The position numbers and the translations under genes were made by a program. Under the pieces are notes generated by a model. It ran no database searches. It saw nothing but the letters and a program-made list of their open reading frames with translations, and was not told the origin of the DNA. 64,000 nt of DNA from Mytilus edulis (lineage: Eukaryota; Mollusca; Bivalvia; Mytilida; Mytilidae): NCBI RefSeq assembly GCF_963676685.1, contig NC_092350.1:7491486-7555485 (forward strand), written 5' to 3'. Shown here piece by piece: positions 36,674 through 48,858 of this stretch (positions are counted from its first letter, which is position 1; each line of letters opens with the position of its first letter).

Positions 36674-37975
36674 ATGAAACAGATCTGCTTATTCTACGTG
36701 TTTAGCATCTTGCTAGCACAAATCTATGGCAATGGAAATAGTACATGTAATACTGAAATGTTTGGTGGGGATTTTAATGCCTACATGGCATGTAAAACAC
36801 AATTTGCACTTCAATCGAATTGGTTTCCTTCACCAATAGCAGGATTATTCAGTTATTTGGTAAGTTTACTTGTATTTACTAATAAAAAGTAAAAACACAA
36901 AAATACTGAACTCCGAGGAAAATTCAAAAAGGAAAGTCCCAAATCAAATCAAATCAAATCAAAAATTTTGCCATAATTTACTATTTGCTCTTTATGGACA
37001 GTTCATTTATAATCTTACATCAGTAAATGGTTTACTTATATATATATTTGCGAAAGCAAATTTACAGATCTAACATTGTTGGGTTGATGTTTAGACGAGT
37101 TATATATATTAGACGAGTTGTATATATATAAATATATATATAAGTACGTCTGAGTCAGTGACAACTCTACAACAGATGTATCCATCGGATCGCCATCAAT
37201 GATGGTGATACATGGCTGTGTACATAATGTATATACAACTCGTCTAAACATCAACCCAACAATGTTAGATCTGTAAATTTGCTTTCGCAAATTTTAGGTT
37301 CTTCCCTCGCCGGGATTCGAACCCATGCTACTGTCATATCGTGACACCAAATCGCCTGCACTGCAGCCGTCCCGCTAGACCACACGACTGGTCTAGCGGG
37401 ACGGCTGCAGTGCAGGCGATTTGGTGTCACGATATCACAGTAGCATGGGTTCGAATCCCGGCGAGGGAAGAACCTAAAATTTGCGAAAGCAAATTTACAG
37501 ATCTAACATTGTTGGGTTGATGTTTAGACGAGTTGTATATACATTATGTACACAGCCATGTATCACCATCGTTGATGGCGATCCGATGGATACATCTGTT
37601 GTAGAGTTGTCACTGACTCAGACGTACTTATAAATATAATTATTTTCTGTGACTGTATATTACATTAATTTGTAGGATCCTTTACTATAGATAATTTAGC
37701 TGATCTGTAACAATAACATCTTCATTCCTTATATATCATGTACTGTAGTACGCCGCTAGATTAAAACTGACGAGGAAAGGTAACACACGGCCAGCGAAAG
37801 CTCTTTTATTTGAGAGCCCAGGTGGTCGTGTGGTCTAGCGGGACGGCTGCAGTGCAGGCGATTTGGTGTCACGATATCACAGTAGCATGGGTTCGAATCC
37901 CGGCGAGGGAAGAACCTAAAATTTGCGAAAGCAAATTTACAGATCTAACATTGTTGGGTTGATGTTTAGACGAGT

Positions 37976-38022
<47 letters not shown>

Positions 38023-40782
38023 CGTCTGAATAATAGTCAACGATTTTCCCCACGTGGGAGCTGGATCGTTACAAGTAACGATACATGTACACAATAAAAT
38101 AAATTATATAAACGCCTAAAAAGTGTACATAACAACACCAAGGATATAAAAAGGAACTATAAATGTAATTATTTATAAATATTTCGGATAACAGATATCC
38201 TTCGTCAGTCAGATTCTGATGTTAAATGAATCATCTTTAAGTCTTCTTAGATTAAACTTTTACTAAATCTTGAAATTTATACAATAAAAAAGGCAAACCG
38301 AACATCAGTTAAGACGCTTGCACCATTCTAAAAATTTGTTGAATATGACATAGGTTATATGACTAATTACATCAGAGATTTCACATATATGCTTTAAATA
38401 AAAATAATAATGTGCGATGTGAACTAGCACAATTTTAAAGCTTTAACCGTGTCGATATTATGATGTTACAAGAAAGATTGCGTCAATAAGAATTCCAAAT
38501 AAACAGCACTGAACGGTCTAAATTTCTAAATATTTCAGATTTGACAACTGTAGTGTAGTTACATTAGAGTCTGCGATGTTTAAAACAAACGGCCGTTAAA
38601 ATATAATAACAAATTTTGACTAAAGTAAAATAGTTGGACGTGGCTTGGTACTTATACATCCCTCAAAAAATTAAGCAATTTAAATTGTTATGTTCAACAG
38701 ATTTATTTTAGAGATGAGTAAGGTAAAGAAATAGAAACGGAGACTGTAATAATAAGTAATATAACCCAGATGTATATATATATATAGAAAAATACAGTGA
38801 TGTGGGATGGTCTTCGATAGGACACATGAATTGATATAAATTAATTGTCATTGAACGTTAACATGGTTAAGAAAGCAACAATTAATCATTTGTAAATACC
38901 AAGTCAGGAATATAACAGTTTTTGTCCATTCGCTTTTGAAGTGTTTTGTTATTTGAATTTGCCATGTGATTATGGACTTTCCGATTAGATTTTCCTCTAA
39001 GTTCAACCCGGTATTTTTGTGATTTTACTTTTTGATTGGATAAAATTTAAAAATCACTTAAACAGTTTTTGCCATGTTATATACTCAGATTTACCCTATA
39101 TAGCTAACAAAAAGTAAGTAAGTAAATAAAGTGTTTATTATAGTGACATGTGTAAATCATTATAAATATATAAATTTGTACAAAATGTAATTCATGAATT
39201 ACATATATATTACATCCGGCCCAATGGACGCCACCTTTTATTTTAAATTTCAGTACAAATGTTCTAATATCGCGTGTATCAAACATCTATATATTGATGA
39301 AATATAGATCTAAATCAAGACAAATATAACCTGTCATGCAATTAAAACAACTGAGTTTTGTGTAAAAAATGTATAGATAACTTGAGGGCTTGGGATGCAT
39401 GTATTCCATTTGAAAATAATAGATAATCGAGGGAAACGACTAGACTGAAAAGCATTACTGAATATTTGGTCTCGGCTAAAGCATTTTTGTGCTAAGGATA
39501 CTAAAGTCTAGTCATAAACATGTAAGTCGGGTACATATTTTCCAATGTACGTCCAGACGGGTTTGAGTTTTTTTTTATCTTGTTAATCATGTATGTTATG
39601 TTGTTTTAGATATGGAATGGTTATGATGGGTTTTGGGAGAATGGATGCGTTCTGGAACCTATGGTCAATTTCATAGAATATGCCAACAATACCAGATACA
39701 TGAACGTTGTCAAGGCATCTCAACGGGAACTCTATTCCTTGCTAGAGGCCTATGGACCTTATCCTTCATTTGACGATATGGGATGGTATGGTTTAAGCTA
39801 TTCAAGAATTTACGAAGTCCTTGGGGAACAAGAGTTTTTACAAACAGCAATTGACATTTTTAACTGGGCTTGGAAAACAGGCTGGGATCATACGTACAGA
39901 TGTGGTGGAGGCTTTTGGTTTGATAACAATTTTGAAAACAAAGAAACAATAACAAACACCGAATTTCTCCAGCTAGCTGCTAAACTTTATCGGTTGACGA
40001 AGAATAATGATTTTCTTGTGAAGATGGATCAGATATACTTTTATATTTTAAGAAATAAGCTTATAAATGAGACAACTTACTTGATCAATGACGGTGCCAC
40101 AAGTAAATGTAAGCCTAACCAGTCCTATGGACCTACATATTTACCCGGCACCATGATTGGTAGTCTCGTAGAGATGTATAAAATCTCTGAAAATAAGTCA
40201 CACATTGATTTAGCTATTAAACTTGCCAACGCTGCCATACTTAATAGTACAAACATAACTGGCATCTTCACAGAATATTGTGATCCACATTGTAACAGAG
40301 ATGAAATCTTATTCAAAGGAATATTTGTGCGGAATTTACGATATTTAATGGACGAACTGGATGACGCAGACCAACGAGAGCACTATCAGAATTGGTTAGA
40401 TTTTAATGTGAAAGCAATAATACAATTCAACATGTGCGATAAAGATCCAATATCTAACTGCAACATAACATTTCAAGACGGGCCGCCATATTTCAATGTG
40501 ACAGGTCCAGTGTTTTCACCTGACTGGAATGGTCCGTTTACTTATGGTGCTCCGGAACCTCAAACAGCTGCTTTCGACCTTTTTGTTGCAAGCATTAAGC
40601 CAGAAACAACGTGTAAAGGCACCTTCTGCTCGTATGACCCTTCTTATCCTCCACCACAAACTTTGACCTGTGGTAGTCATCCATGTCCGTCCAATGAGGA
40701 GTGTTGTGAATATAGTCCCTATACATCTTATACTTGTTGTACCCCTGATCAAAAATGTAACAAACAGGGTATATGTGTATAA
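36674..40782 (+). CDS. Secreted GH76 alpha-1,6-mannanase-like enzyme, gene A
   Basis: Two exons, 36674-36859 and 39610-40782, join in phase 0 (GT at 36860, AG at 39608-39609) to give 452 residues. Residues 1 to about 19 are a signal peptide (MKQICLFYVFSILLAQIYG). Exon 1 ends in the conserved 'FGGDFNAYMACKTQFALQSN' / WFPSPIAGLFSY block. Exon 2 has the GH76 signatures: paired acids D117-D118 in YPSFDDMGWYGLSY (nucleophile and acid/base in characterised GH76 enzymes), CGGGFWF, TNTEFLQLAAKLYRLTKN and EILFKGIFVRNLRYL. GH76 enzymes cleave alpha-1,6-mannan backbones. Several N-x-S/T sites fit secretion. The last 40 residues form a cysteine-rich module with CC...CC pairs (EECCEYSPYTSYTCC), like half a granulin. 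The 2.75-kb intron carries the SINE palindrome. Paralogues at 44670 and 48859 follow on the same strand. Confidence 0.85.
37048..37140 (+). repeat. SINE tail fragment and AT-rich run
   Basis: Carries 'TTTGCGAAAGCAAATTTACA' and 'TTGTTGGGTTGATGTTTAGA', the 3' part of the SINE found complete at 37818, then (TA)-rich sequence running into the palindrome. Confidence 0.65.
37141..37630. repeat. Near-perfect 242-bp palindrome carrying two head-to-head SINE copies
   Basis: The left arm 37141-37382 and right arm 37389-37630 are reverse complements with about two mismatches by eye (near 37198 and 37335), separated by a 6-bp spacer CACGAC. Each arm holds the tRNA-like head (B-box GGTTCGAATCC), the SINE body, and about 85 bp beyond it that is not in the third SINE copy. 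It lies in the intron of GH76 gene A. Confidence 0.9.
37818..38022 (+). repeat. tRNA-derived SINE with (TA)n tail
   Basis: Starts near 'GAGAGCCCAGGTGGTCGTG', has A-box TGGTCTAGCGGG, B-box GGTTCGAATCCC, a body ending 'GTTTAGACGAGTTGTATAT' and a (TA)n tail of about 45 bp (37977-38022). The head resembles a tRNA with a long variable arm, but no complete acceptor stem was found, so it is a SINE rather than a tRNA gene. Confidence 0.75.
38023..39609. other. Rest of the GH76 gene A intron
   Basis: No exon is supported. 'CCCCACGTGGGAGCTGGATC' followed by 'CGTTACAAGTAACG' near 38050-38085 is locally palindromic and may be the edge of a repeat. The remainder is plain AT-rich sequence up to the acceptor TTGTTTTAG. 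Confidence 0.4.
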
Positions 40783-41057
40783 CATATGTACTATAGTTGG
40801 AAAGCAAACGCAGCAATCGAGGCATATGAAATAATTATAGTAATTGATGCTTCTTTTTTTTTAATTAGGTATCAGGGTATTCTCATAAATGATACAGCTT
40901 GTTCCCAAGTCTTTTAATCAACTCAAGGGATAATTAATCTAATATGACTTATGCACACAGAAGAAAAGTTACTTCTCACTACTGGTAAATTTATTTCTAA
41001 AAACATGTTTATGGTGTGGCTTTTTGTCTGCGACAGACACGATGAAGACTGTGTATA

Positions 41058-41143
41058 TGTTCCGGACCATATGAGTATTTGGACCATACGCGTATGGTCA
41101 TGACCATATGCGTATACTCATATGGTCCGACCATACGCGTATG
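41058..41143. repeat. Palindrome cluster 1: ATACGCGTAT and CCATATG modules
   Basis: Starts TGTTCCGGACCATATGAGTA and contains GACCATACGCGTATGGTC, GACCATATG and a second ATACGCGTAT. Each module is itself palindromic and the modules are nested as inverted pairs. Further clusters lie at 41609-41720, 42419-42550 and 42820-42861. Confidence 0.85.
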
Positions 41144-41608
41144 ACAATAAAACAAACCGACCCAATAGGTAAAATTGTCAAAATAGGGGTTCAAACGTCA
41201 ACATTTTGTTATTATCTTAATCACTATAACAACAAAGAAACACAAAAGACTAAGATATGCTACTACACCAGAAATGTGACAAACGTCCTCCCACTCGATT
41301 TTATTTACAATTATTTTTATTATTTTTTTTTTTTTTTAATATTTTTGCCGGAAATGTATAAATATATTTGATTGTTTAGTTGCAGAAAGTACAAAAAGAA
41401 CGATGTTCTTAGGATTGTGAGCTTCAAAGACTCTAACAAACCTCCTTGTATCTGTTGCAGAGAAACAAACATGAATGTACTTTTAAGCAACAAAAGTTAA
41501 AGTTTATTCACAAAAAGCCACAAATACTGCAGTAATAGTTGTTGAGAATAGTGTAGGTTTCCTTACTATAACAAACACCAAAGGGCAGTGCTCAAAGAGC
41601 TGTATATA

Positions 41609-41720
41609 TGTTCCGGACCATATGAGTATCTGGACCATACGCGTATGGTCATGACCATATGGGTATATACTCATATGGTCCGACCATACGCGTATGGTCG
41701 GACCGTACGCGTATGGTCGG
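41609..41720. repeat. Palindrome cluster 2
   Basis: Repeats the cluster 1 order from TGTTCCGGACCATATGAG, then extends with GGTCGGACCGTACGCGTATG. Confidence 0.85.
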
Positions 41721-42418
41721 GGTAATCAACACGTATACTTTTAAACTCTTCATTAGGTGTGACTCTACTGGATGTTACGTCACTAAAATGTCATTTTTTC
41801 ATATATTAAAAAAAACTTATAAAAAACATTTTTACACAGTTAATATTACTTACTATTTGTAAGTACAATTATAAGAAGATGTCAAAACATATTGTAAAAG
41901 GAATGTTATTGTTTAAAGTAGGTGATATCATCGGCAATGTTCATTATATTTTTTAAAGATCAAGATATTTTTTAAGACATTTTTTATAAGTAAAATATTA
42001 AAATTGTATGTTTCTTTATTTTTTTCTATTCTTTATTTCTATACTTCTATTTTAATCTTAATTATAAGACCGGTAAAATATCATGTAAGTGCCATGCAAT
42101 AGCTACTGCCTTTATTTAATTTGATCTGTGATATTCATTTTACGATATTGGAGATCTAAAGTTTCTTAAAAACACCGTAGACACATCGGAATTGTCCGAG
42201 TCGATATCAGTGCACGCAGCCAAAACAAGCAATTACAGAAAAGCTACATGTATGGTACCGTTTGAATGTCATTCTAAATATACAAAAGCATACACGAATA
42301 CAATTAGCGATAAAAACTAAGATCAACTGGCTGTGGCATCAATATTTAATGTTTATGTAGCTTTTGAAATGTAAAATTAATACGTATTATTTCTATTGTA
42401 TGTTTGAAAAAATACCTA

Positions 42419-42550
42419 TATGGTCCAAATACTCATATGGTCCGGCCCGTTAATATCCAAACGAGTATAATACTCATATGGTCCGACCATACGCGTACGG
42501 TCGGACCATACGCGTATGGTCGGACCATATGAGTATACGCATATGGTCAT
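42419..42550. repeat. Palindrome cluster 3
   Basis: Tandem and inverted GACCATACGCGTATGGTC / CTCATATGGTCC modules with a variant ACGCGTACGGTC; it also includes 'GGCCCGTTAATATCCAAACG'. Confidence 0.85.
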
Positions 42551-42666
42551 GTAATCTGATGTACAGTAGTTGTCGTTTGTTTATGTAATATATACGTGTT
42601 TCTCGTTTCTCGTTTTGTTTATATAGATTAGACCGTTGGTTTTCCCGTTTGAATGGTTTTACACTA

Positions 42667-42815
42667 GTAATTTTGGGGCCCTTTATAGCTTGTTGTTCGG
42701 TGTGAGCTAAGGCTCCGTGTTGAAGGCCGTACTTTAACCTATAATGGTTTACTTTTTAAATTGTTATTTGTATGGAGAGTTGTCTCATTGGCACTCACAC
42801 CACATCTTCCTATAT
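42667..42815 (-). repeat. GTATGATTGCCAATGAG family copy between palindrome clusters
   Basis: 'GGGGCCCTTTATAGCTTG', 'GTTGAAGGCCGTACTTTAAC', 'GAGTTGTCTCATTGGCACTC'. It abuts palindrome cluster 4 directly. Confidence 0.65.
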
Positions 42816-42819
42816 CTAT

Positions 42820-42861
42820 GACCATACGCGTATGGTCCAAATACTCATATGGTCCGGAACA
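42820..42861. repeat. Palindrome cluster 4, inverted copy of the cluster 1 left end
   Basis: GACCATACGCGTATGGTC, then CAAATACTCATATGGTCC, then GGAACA: the reverse complement of 41058-41099. Clusters 1 and 4 could therefore be the terminal inverted repeats (about 42 bp) of a composite of about 1.8 kb. Confidence 0.8.
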
Positions 42862-44312
42862 TTCACACACCGTTGAGAGGTTAAGAGAGCTATACAACTA
42901 TGCTTAATCCACCATGTTGAACATAAGAACATGCCTGTACCAGGATCCACCATGTTCTACATAAGAACATGCCTGTATTAGGAATATCACAGTTTTATTC
43001 GTTTGATCTGTTTGAGCTTGATAGGGAAAACGGTAGTATTTAATTTAAAGACTTGCAAAATTTCACAAATTTGGTGCAAAATGACGGTGGGCATGGATAA
43101 CATAAACAAGCTCCGTTGGAAGTTGGTCATGATACTATTTGGCTTTAATTTTTAAAACACAATAATAAAGTACTAACACAACATATAACTGTTTTATCCA
43201 GGTTTTTATCTTAAAAAGTTGTAAATTTAGAAAATGTTAATATTGTCGCCTATGGCAGAATAAATAGTACCGTTTTCCCTTTATCTTGTCATTTGATATT
43301 GAATTTTCCTCAGAGTTCTGTATTTTTTTAGTTTTATCTTTCAATACTTTTTTTATTTAACATATATGATCACTGTATCACTATTTTAGGTGTATTAAAT
43401 TAAAGTCATGTATAATACTGTATGTTGTGAAGATTATAATTATATACGTTTGTCCCCTATGGATCTCATTTGAAAAATAAACTATCTTAATTTATCCAAT
43501 TATATCTTTTGGTTGTAAGCTACTCCCAACGTTGTTTTAAACCCAAATAACATTAATTCATGGTTTTTGATTTACACCAAGTGGCAAATATTTCATACAT
43601 ATTTCATGCCTATGCTGCAGGAAAATACTTAAGTTGAACCGTTTAGTATCGTACGATTTCAAATTCGGTATAGTACTACTAGTAATTGATTGCAGTAGAG
43701 TCATACATATAGATCTGGCCAAACAAGGTTTTGCTTCTAGATAGAAGTTGTAATAGTCGTCAGTAATAATAGCCTACATCAGTAAAAAATAATACTACAT
43801 GTGTGCCATGGATAATGTAAAAACACTGAAATAATGAGCCGTACAATATGATTATTAGCATTTTGACTTCAAATTCACTTTACTCACTCATATTTTTAAA
43901 AAAATCAAGCATTTCGCTACAAATTACAGTTCATTATACTTTGTGGACTGATAGATCAAAAGTAACACAGAGATCATGACTGATCACTTCGTGTCGACAT
44001 AGATTTTGATTTCCGGAAAAACCTTATCCGTATTCTGTTTTTAAATTTATAATATCGTACTAGATTTCCAACTGTTTTGTTTTGTAAAATTTGTAAGTTC
44101 ATATTACTTTTTCACTTTTAATTTTCTCGTGTATTTATGAAAACATCAAATACTATTCGAAATTAGAAAATAACCCTCGAGAAATAGCATGAAACGTTGT
44201 GTTTTTCTTACTGTCATGTCAATAGTTTACACGAATAGTCGGATAACTCGGCCTATGGCTATGCATATGAATTTATATCGTTAACTCACCCGCTGACCAA
44301 GTTGTTAATAGC
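42862..44312. other. Intergenic between GH76 genes A and B
   Basis: No gene seen. A phrase of about 52 bp ('CCACCATGTT...ACATAAGAACATGCCTGTA') occurs twice at 42910-42980. Confidence 0.45.
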
Positions 44313-44520
44313 TTTTTATCTCACCGGGGCCCGGATCAATGCCCCCATGATAGCTTATAAAAATGCCATCACTTGGCGTCCGTCGTCTGTCATCGTCGTC
44401 GCCTATTTTCCGTCCTCTGAACCTACTGAGGCCAAACACCTTCAATCTTGATCTGAAATTGAATGTTCATTAGGGTACATGTATCTAGTTTATAAAATTC
44501 GTATGCCATGGCCCAGTTCC
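44313..44520 (+). repeat. Diverged 5' fragment of the AGCTCACC repeat
   Basis: 'TTTTTATCTCACCGGGGCCC', 'CATCACTTGGCGTCCGTCGT', 'CCTCTGAACCTACTGAGGCC', 'GGGTACATGTATCTAGTTTA' follow the order of the copies at 19693 and 26307, but truncated. It lies just upstream of GH76 gene B. Confidence 0.6.
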
Positions 44521-44669
44521 TCGTCTTTAAAATTAAATAACTTAAATTTTGTGTCATCATACAGTTTTTAAATGGTTTGTAGATTGTCTGTTTCGATTAT
44601 GTTTAGTTCCTCAATAATAATATCATATTTTTTTCTTATTTTACAGCCGGCTGGTTTTAAAAAGTATTT

Positions 44670-46774
44670 ATGACGTGGAAATCAAATTTAACTGTTTGCC
44701 TTTATGTTCCTGTGTTATGCCTACTAATTAGTATGGCGGAAGGTGACACTGCTAAGAGTACATGCAGTATGGAAATGTTTAGTGGAGATTTTAGTGCATA
44801 TATGGCCTGTAAAACACAGTTTGCTCTGCAGTCTAACTGGTGGCCATCTCCTATAGCAGGTTTACTCAGTTTCCAGGTATTGAATTAGCCAACTTGTGTT
44901 TATGCAAAAAGAATATGTTTAAAATAAATTGAATAAGCTCTATAAACAGTATAATAGGCGAATACATTACTGCATTGCCTACTGTTTATTGGAGAGGTAA
45001 AATCTACTCTTGTCTATTCTGTATATTGGAGAGGAAAAATCTACTCTTGTCTATTCTGTGTATTGGAGAGGTAAAATCTACTCTTGTCTATTCTGTATAT
45101 TGGAGAGGTAAAATCTACTCTCGTCTATTCTGTATATTGGAGAGGTAAAATCTACTCTCGTCTATTCTGTATTGTGTCTTTCCTTGTCTTTTGTATGAGG
45201 TCATTGATCAAACACGGATTATTGTTGCCTCATGTGCAAGTACGCCCGAAAAGGATTATGATTAAGACTAAACACGGAAGAACTACGATATACGTTAAGT
45301 AAAACAATACTATTGAATCAATCATGAAGGCGAACAATGACACTTCTACCGCTCTCCTTTTAGATAGAAGAGAGTCAAATGATACCAAAGAACATTCAAA
45401 CTCATAAGATTTATATTAAAGTATACCGAGAACGTCATTGGTGAAAAGAAAAGACAAAACACAAACTTAAAAAAACAAAACCAACCAAACAAACAAACAG
45501 ATAATAGAAAGTTAAATATAATTATAAATATAGAAATTAGTTGAAAAAAATTCTAGAAAATCGTTCTTGAATTTAATTATATGTATTTATTCATACCGAA
45601 TTACTAGTTAAAGTTAATATATTTGTACCATTGATGCACCAAGTTGGTTTTCAACTGCAGTTCGAATATTCGTTTTGTCCTTCTTCGGTGCTGTTTTAGA
45701 TTTTTTTTGTAGGCATGGAATAGTTTGAGTGCATTTTGGGAGAATGGAATTATTCTAGAAACGTACGCAAACTTTGTGGCATTTGTAGGAAACAATACAA
45801 GATATACAGGCATAATAAAATCATCAAACCGTAATTTATCTTCTTTGAAGCAGGCGTACGGGTCTATCCCATCCTTTGATGATATGGCGTGGTATGCGCT
45901 AAGTTTTGCCAGAATTTACGAAATTTTTTGTTGGAATGAATTTCTAACTAATAGTGTGGATGTCTTTGACTGGCTTTGGAAGACAGCCTGGAACTCCAAT
46001 GGAACTTGTGGAGGGGGAATGTGGTGGAATAATGGCTATCGACAAAAGGTTACAATAACAAATACAATTAGTCTTCAGGCGGCAGGAAAACTTTATCGTT
46101 TTACGAACGACACTAAATACCTTCATCAAATGCATGAAATATGGAGTTATCTTCTACGAAACGGAATAGTTGACAATTCGACATATTTGATACATGATGG
46201 TCCTACGCCTAACTGTACCGGAAATAATTTTATTGGACCTACTTATTTAGGCGGAACGGTTATTGGTGGATTAGTAGAGTTCTATAAAATATACAAAAAT
46301 GAAACTTATTTAGATCTTGCAAACAAAATAGCACAAGCTGAAATAAGGAATTCTACGAACAAGTCATCAGGAATTCTTACTGAATATTGCGAACCTCGTT
46401 GTAATGATGACCAAAAAGTATTTAAGGGGATATTCGTCCGTAATTTACGATATTTAATTGACGTACTGGTTGATGGGAAACAGAAAGAGGAATACCAGAG
46501 ATATTTAGACCATAACGTGAAAGGAATTGTACAGTATAGTGTATGTGATAAACATCCGATACAAAACTGTAATATTGTATTCCAATATGGGCCTCCATAT
46601 TATAACGAATCAGGTCCTGTGTTTGCACCAAACTGGAATGGACCCTTCACCCGTGGCTCGCCAATGCAGCAGATCGCAGCTTTGGACTTGTTCATTTCTG
46701 CCATTAAACCAGGAACAACATGTAATGGGGAATTTTGTGACTTTAATCCATACTACCCTCCCCTAAACCATTGA
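44670..46774 (+). CDS. Secreted GH76 alpha-1,6-mannanase-like enzyme, gene B, C-terminus lost by frameshift
   Basis: Exons 44670-44876 and 45713-46774 join in phase 0 to give 422 residues. Residues 1 to about 25 are a signal peptide; exon 1 keeps 'KTQFALQSNWWPSPIAGL'. Catalytic features: D125-D126 in IPSFDDMAWYAL, CGGGMWW, TNTISLQAAGKLYRFTND, DQKVFKGIFVRNLRYLID. The reading frame stops at 46772-46774 right after FNPYYPP. In the next frame, 46768-46887 encodes the missing module (TCNDKPC, QPCCNYTPSQSYTCC, CVSGICT, stop at 46885). A one-base loss between about 46760 and 46766 explains this: a real mutation, an allele or an assembly error. The hydrolase domain itself is intact. An acceptor-like TTATTTTACAG at 44636-44646 hints at an upstream non-coding exon. 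The intron contains a 37-bp minisatellite. Confidence 0.8.
44986..45170 (+). repeat. 37-bp tandem repeat, five copies
   Basis: Unit 'TATTGGAGAGGTAAAATC' + 'TACTCTTGTCTATTCTGTA', 37 bp, in the intron of GH76 gene B. Variants TCTTGTC/TCTCGTC and GTA/GTG occur. Confidence 0.9.
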
Positions 46775-46887
46775 CCTGTAATGACAAACCATGTCCCCGG
46801 GACCAACCATGCTGTAATTATACTCCTTCTCAATCGTATACATGTTGTGGTTCCAACCAAAAATGTGTCAGTGGAATTTGTACATGA
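46775..46887 (+). pseudogene. Out-of-frame C-terminal cysteine module of GH76 gene B
   Basis: From the CCA at 46768 the +2-shifted frame gives about 39 residues with the same cysteine spacing as genes A and C and ends in TGA at 46885-46887. It is orphaned by the frameshift described for gene B; if the shift is an assembly error, it is the true C-terminus. Confidence 0.75.
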
Positions 46888-47554
46888 GTAAGAACACCAA
46901 CACCAAAAGGATCGAACAAAATACTCCATAACGTTTAAGGTCCGCTTTGCATGAAAAGTGAAGCTATGTTACAACGACATTTTTGTATCTGAAAAGCAAG
47001 AGTCAACATGTAAACTAGATACTTGGCAGAATAGAAAACAGAAAATTAATTATTTACCTGCCAATTTAACATGTATATGGAATTCGAGATACCTAGGCCT
47101 AAATCTTGTATTGTGATATTATTGTTGACAGTACTTATTTGCTTGCTGAGGTACTAGTGTACTACTTTAACATTTAGTGATTCAACTGAAATGGTGTATT
47201 TTTAACATTATATTTGGGGACGATCCTTATTGAGAATATTTGCATTTTTTTGGGTTGTCACATAACAGAAAGCCCGGCTAAAATCGTATTGTTCATGGTT
47301 GGTGCATAGTGTTTCGAATATTTTTAAAGTATAAATCAATCCGTTTTTATAATGTCATTTGATTTCCTTTACATTTTGTAATAGTGATGTTCGCGGTATT
47401 AATTTTACTCATCACTGAAGGTCGAACGGTGACCTTTAATTGTTTATCTGTTTGTCCTCTGGTGTTTTGGGATAGTTGTTTCAATGAAGATTATATCACA
47501 TTTTACATACTTTGTTTTAAAATATTTATTGTAATTAAACCGTATGGTCAAACA

Positions 47555-47912
47555 TCGGGGTTAACTGTAAACCCTCTTGGAGAACAAACATCGGGGTTAA
47601 CCGTAAACCCTCTTGGAGAACAAACATCGGGGTTAACTGTAAACCCTCTTGGAGAACAAACATCGGGGTTAACTGTAAACCCTCTTGGAGAACAAACATC
47701 TGGTTTAACTGTTAACCCTCTTGGAGAACAAACATCGGGGTTAACTGTTAACCCTCTTGGAGAACAAACATCGGGATTAACTGTTAACCCTCTTGGAGAA
47801 CAAACATCGGGGTTAACTGTTAACCCTCTTTGAGAACAAAAATCGGGGTTAACTGTTAACCCTCTTGGAGAACAAACATCGGGGTTAACTGTAAACCCTC
47901 TTGGAGAACAAA
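47555..47912 (+). repeat. 36-bp minisatellite, about 10 copies
   Basis: Unit 'TCGGGGTTAACTGTAAACCC' + 'TCTTGGAGAACAAACA', 36 bp. Because 36 is divisible by 3 and no stop occurs, frames on both strands stay open across it; this is not a gene. Later units carry GTTAACTGTTAAC, itself palindromic. It lies between GH76 genes B and C. Confidence 0.93.
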
Positions 47913-48858
47913 AATCAATCAAAATTGGCTTCGTAGATTTTAACAGATGTACCCACGCATTTTCAGATATAACATTACACATACTACATATTCTCCTCGC
48001 ACAATAATGATAGAAAAAAGCATGTAACAAATAACAATTATAAGTATAATACAATGGTAGTTTGGTAACAGTTTGTAGTATATATAGTATACCTCATCAG
48101 TATACAGGTCGATAATTTGTTGTCCTTTGTCCTCTGTCCATCGTTGATTGATTAACGTCTAGTTACAAGTATTTCTGGCATAGTCTGGGTAGTTGTTTTT
48201 ACACAAGAAAAGAAATATTATTTCTCGAAACGATTAGAGTGTTTGATTTATAACGATTTATTTTAAATTTATACGTTTAATAGGAAAATTCGACCCCTAT
48301 CGGAAATGAAGACCGTCATTTATTCAACTAACATTAGAATGTCTTAGCACAAATTGATTGGTTGGTTATTGGACAAAGATTAGTCGAATGTTAAGTAATG
48401 GATGATTAAAGCCTTTTACGCAACAAGAAAGGAAACACAGTTGGTTCCCATAGGAATTGATAAACAATGTTTATTTCACAAACACAAAAACATAGTATTC
48501 TTTTGACAAAGATTTATTGCAACTTTTAATGTTGACATGGTATTGTACAAAATAAGAAATAAAAAATTAAATTGAAAACATTATTTTTTGTACCTCGAAA
48601 ATACCCATAGTTTATAACTAGTGTATCTGTTCAAAGAGAAAAAAATGGAATGCTATGGTTGCAAGTGAAATTAATATATATATATATCAACGTGAGTTAT
48701 TAAATTATAATGTCATATAGATTTGTGCATTTGATAAAAGTGTTTTATTTGTTTATAGTCTTGTATTAAGGACATTTTGATAATAAGCACGTGATATTTT
48801 GATAATAAAGATTGAAAGATTAATTCAATTGTTTAACAAAATTATTAAGTGAAAAAAG
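47913..48858. other. Upstream region of GH76 gene C
   Basis: AT-rich, no gene seen. No clear TATA box or conserved block shared with the upstream regions of genes A and B was found by eye. Confidence 0.4.

Noticed and set aside
37826-37920. Functional tRNA gene with long variable arm
   Set aside because: Part of a SINE present three times nearby, with a common body and (TA)n tail; no complete cloverleaf was found.
47384-48054. Repetitive open frames on both strands (TSGLTVNPLGEQ type)
   Set aside because: A 36-bp tandem array keeps frames open by arithmetic; both strands are open over the same bases.
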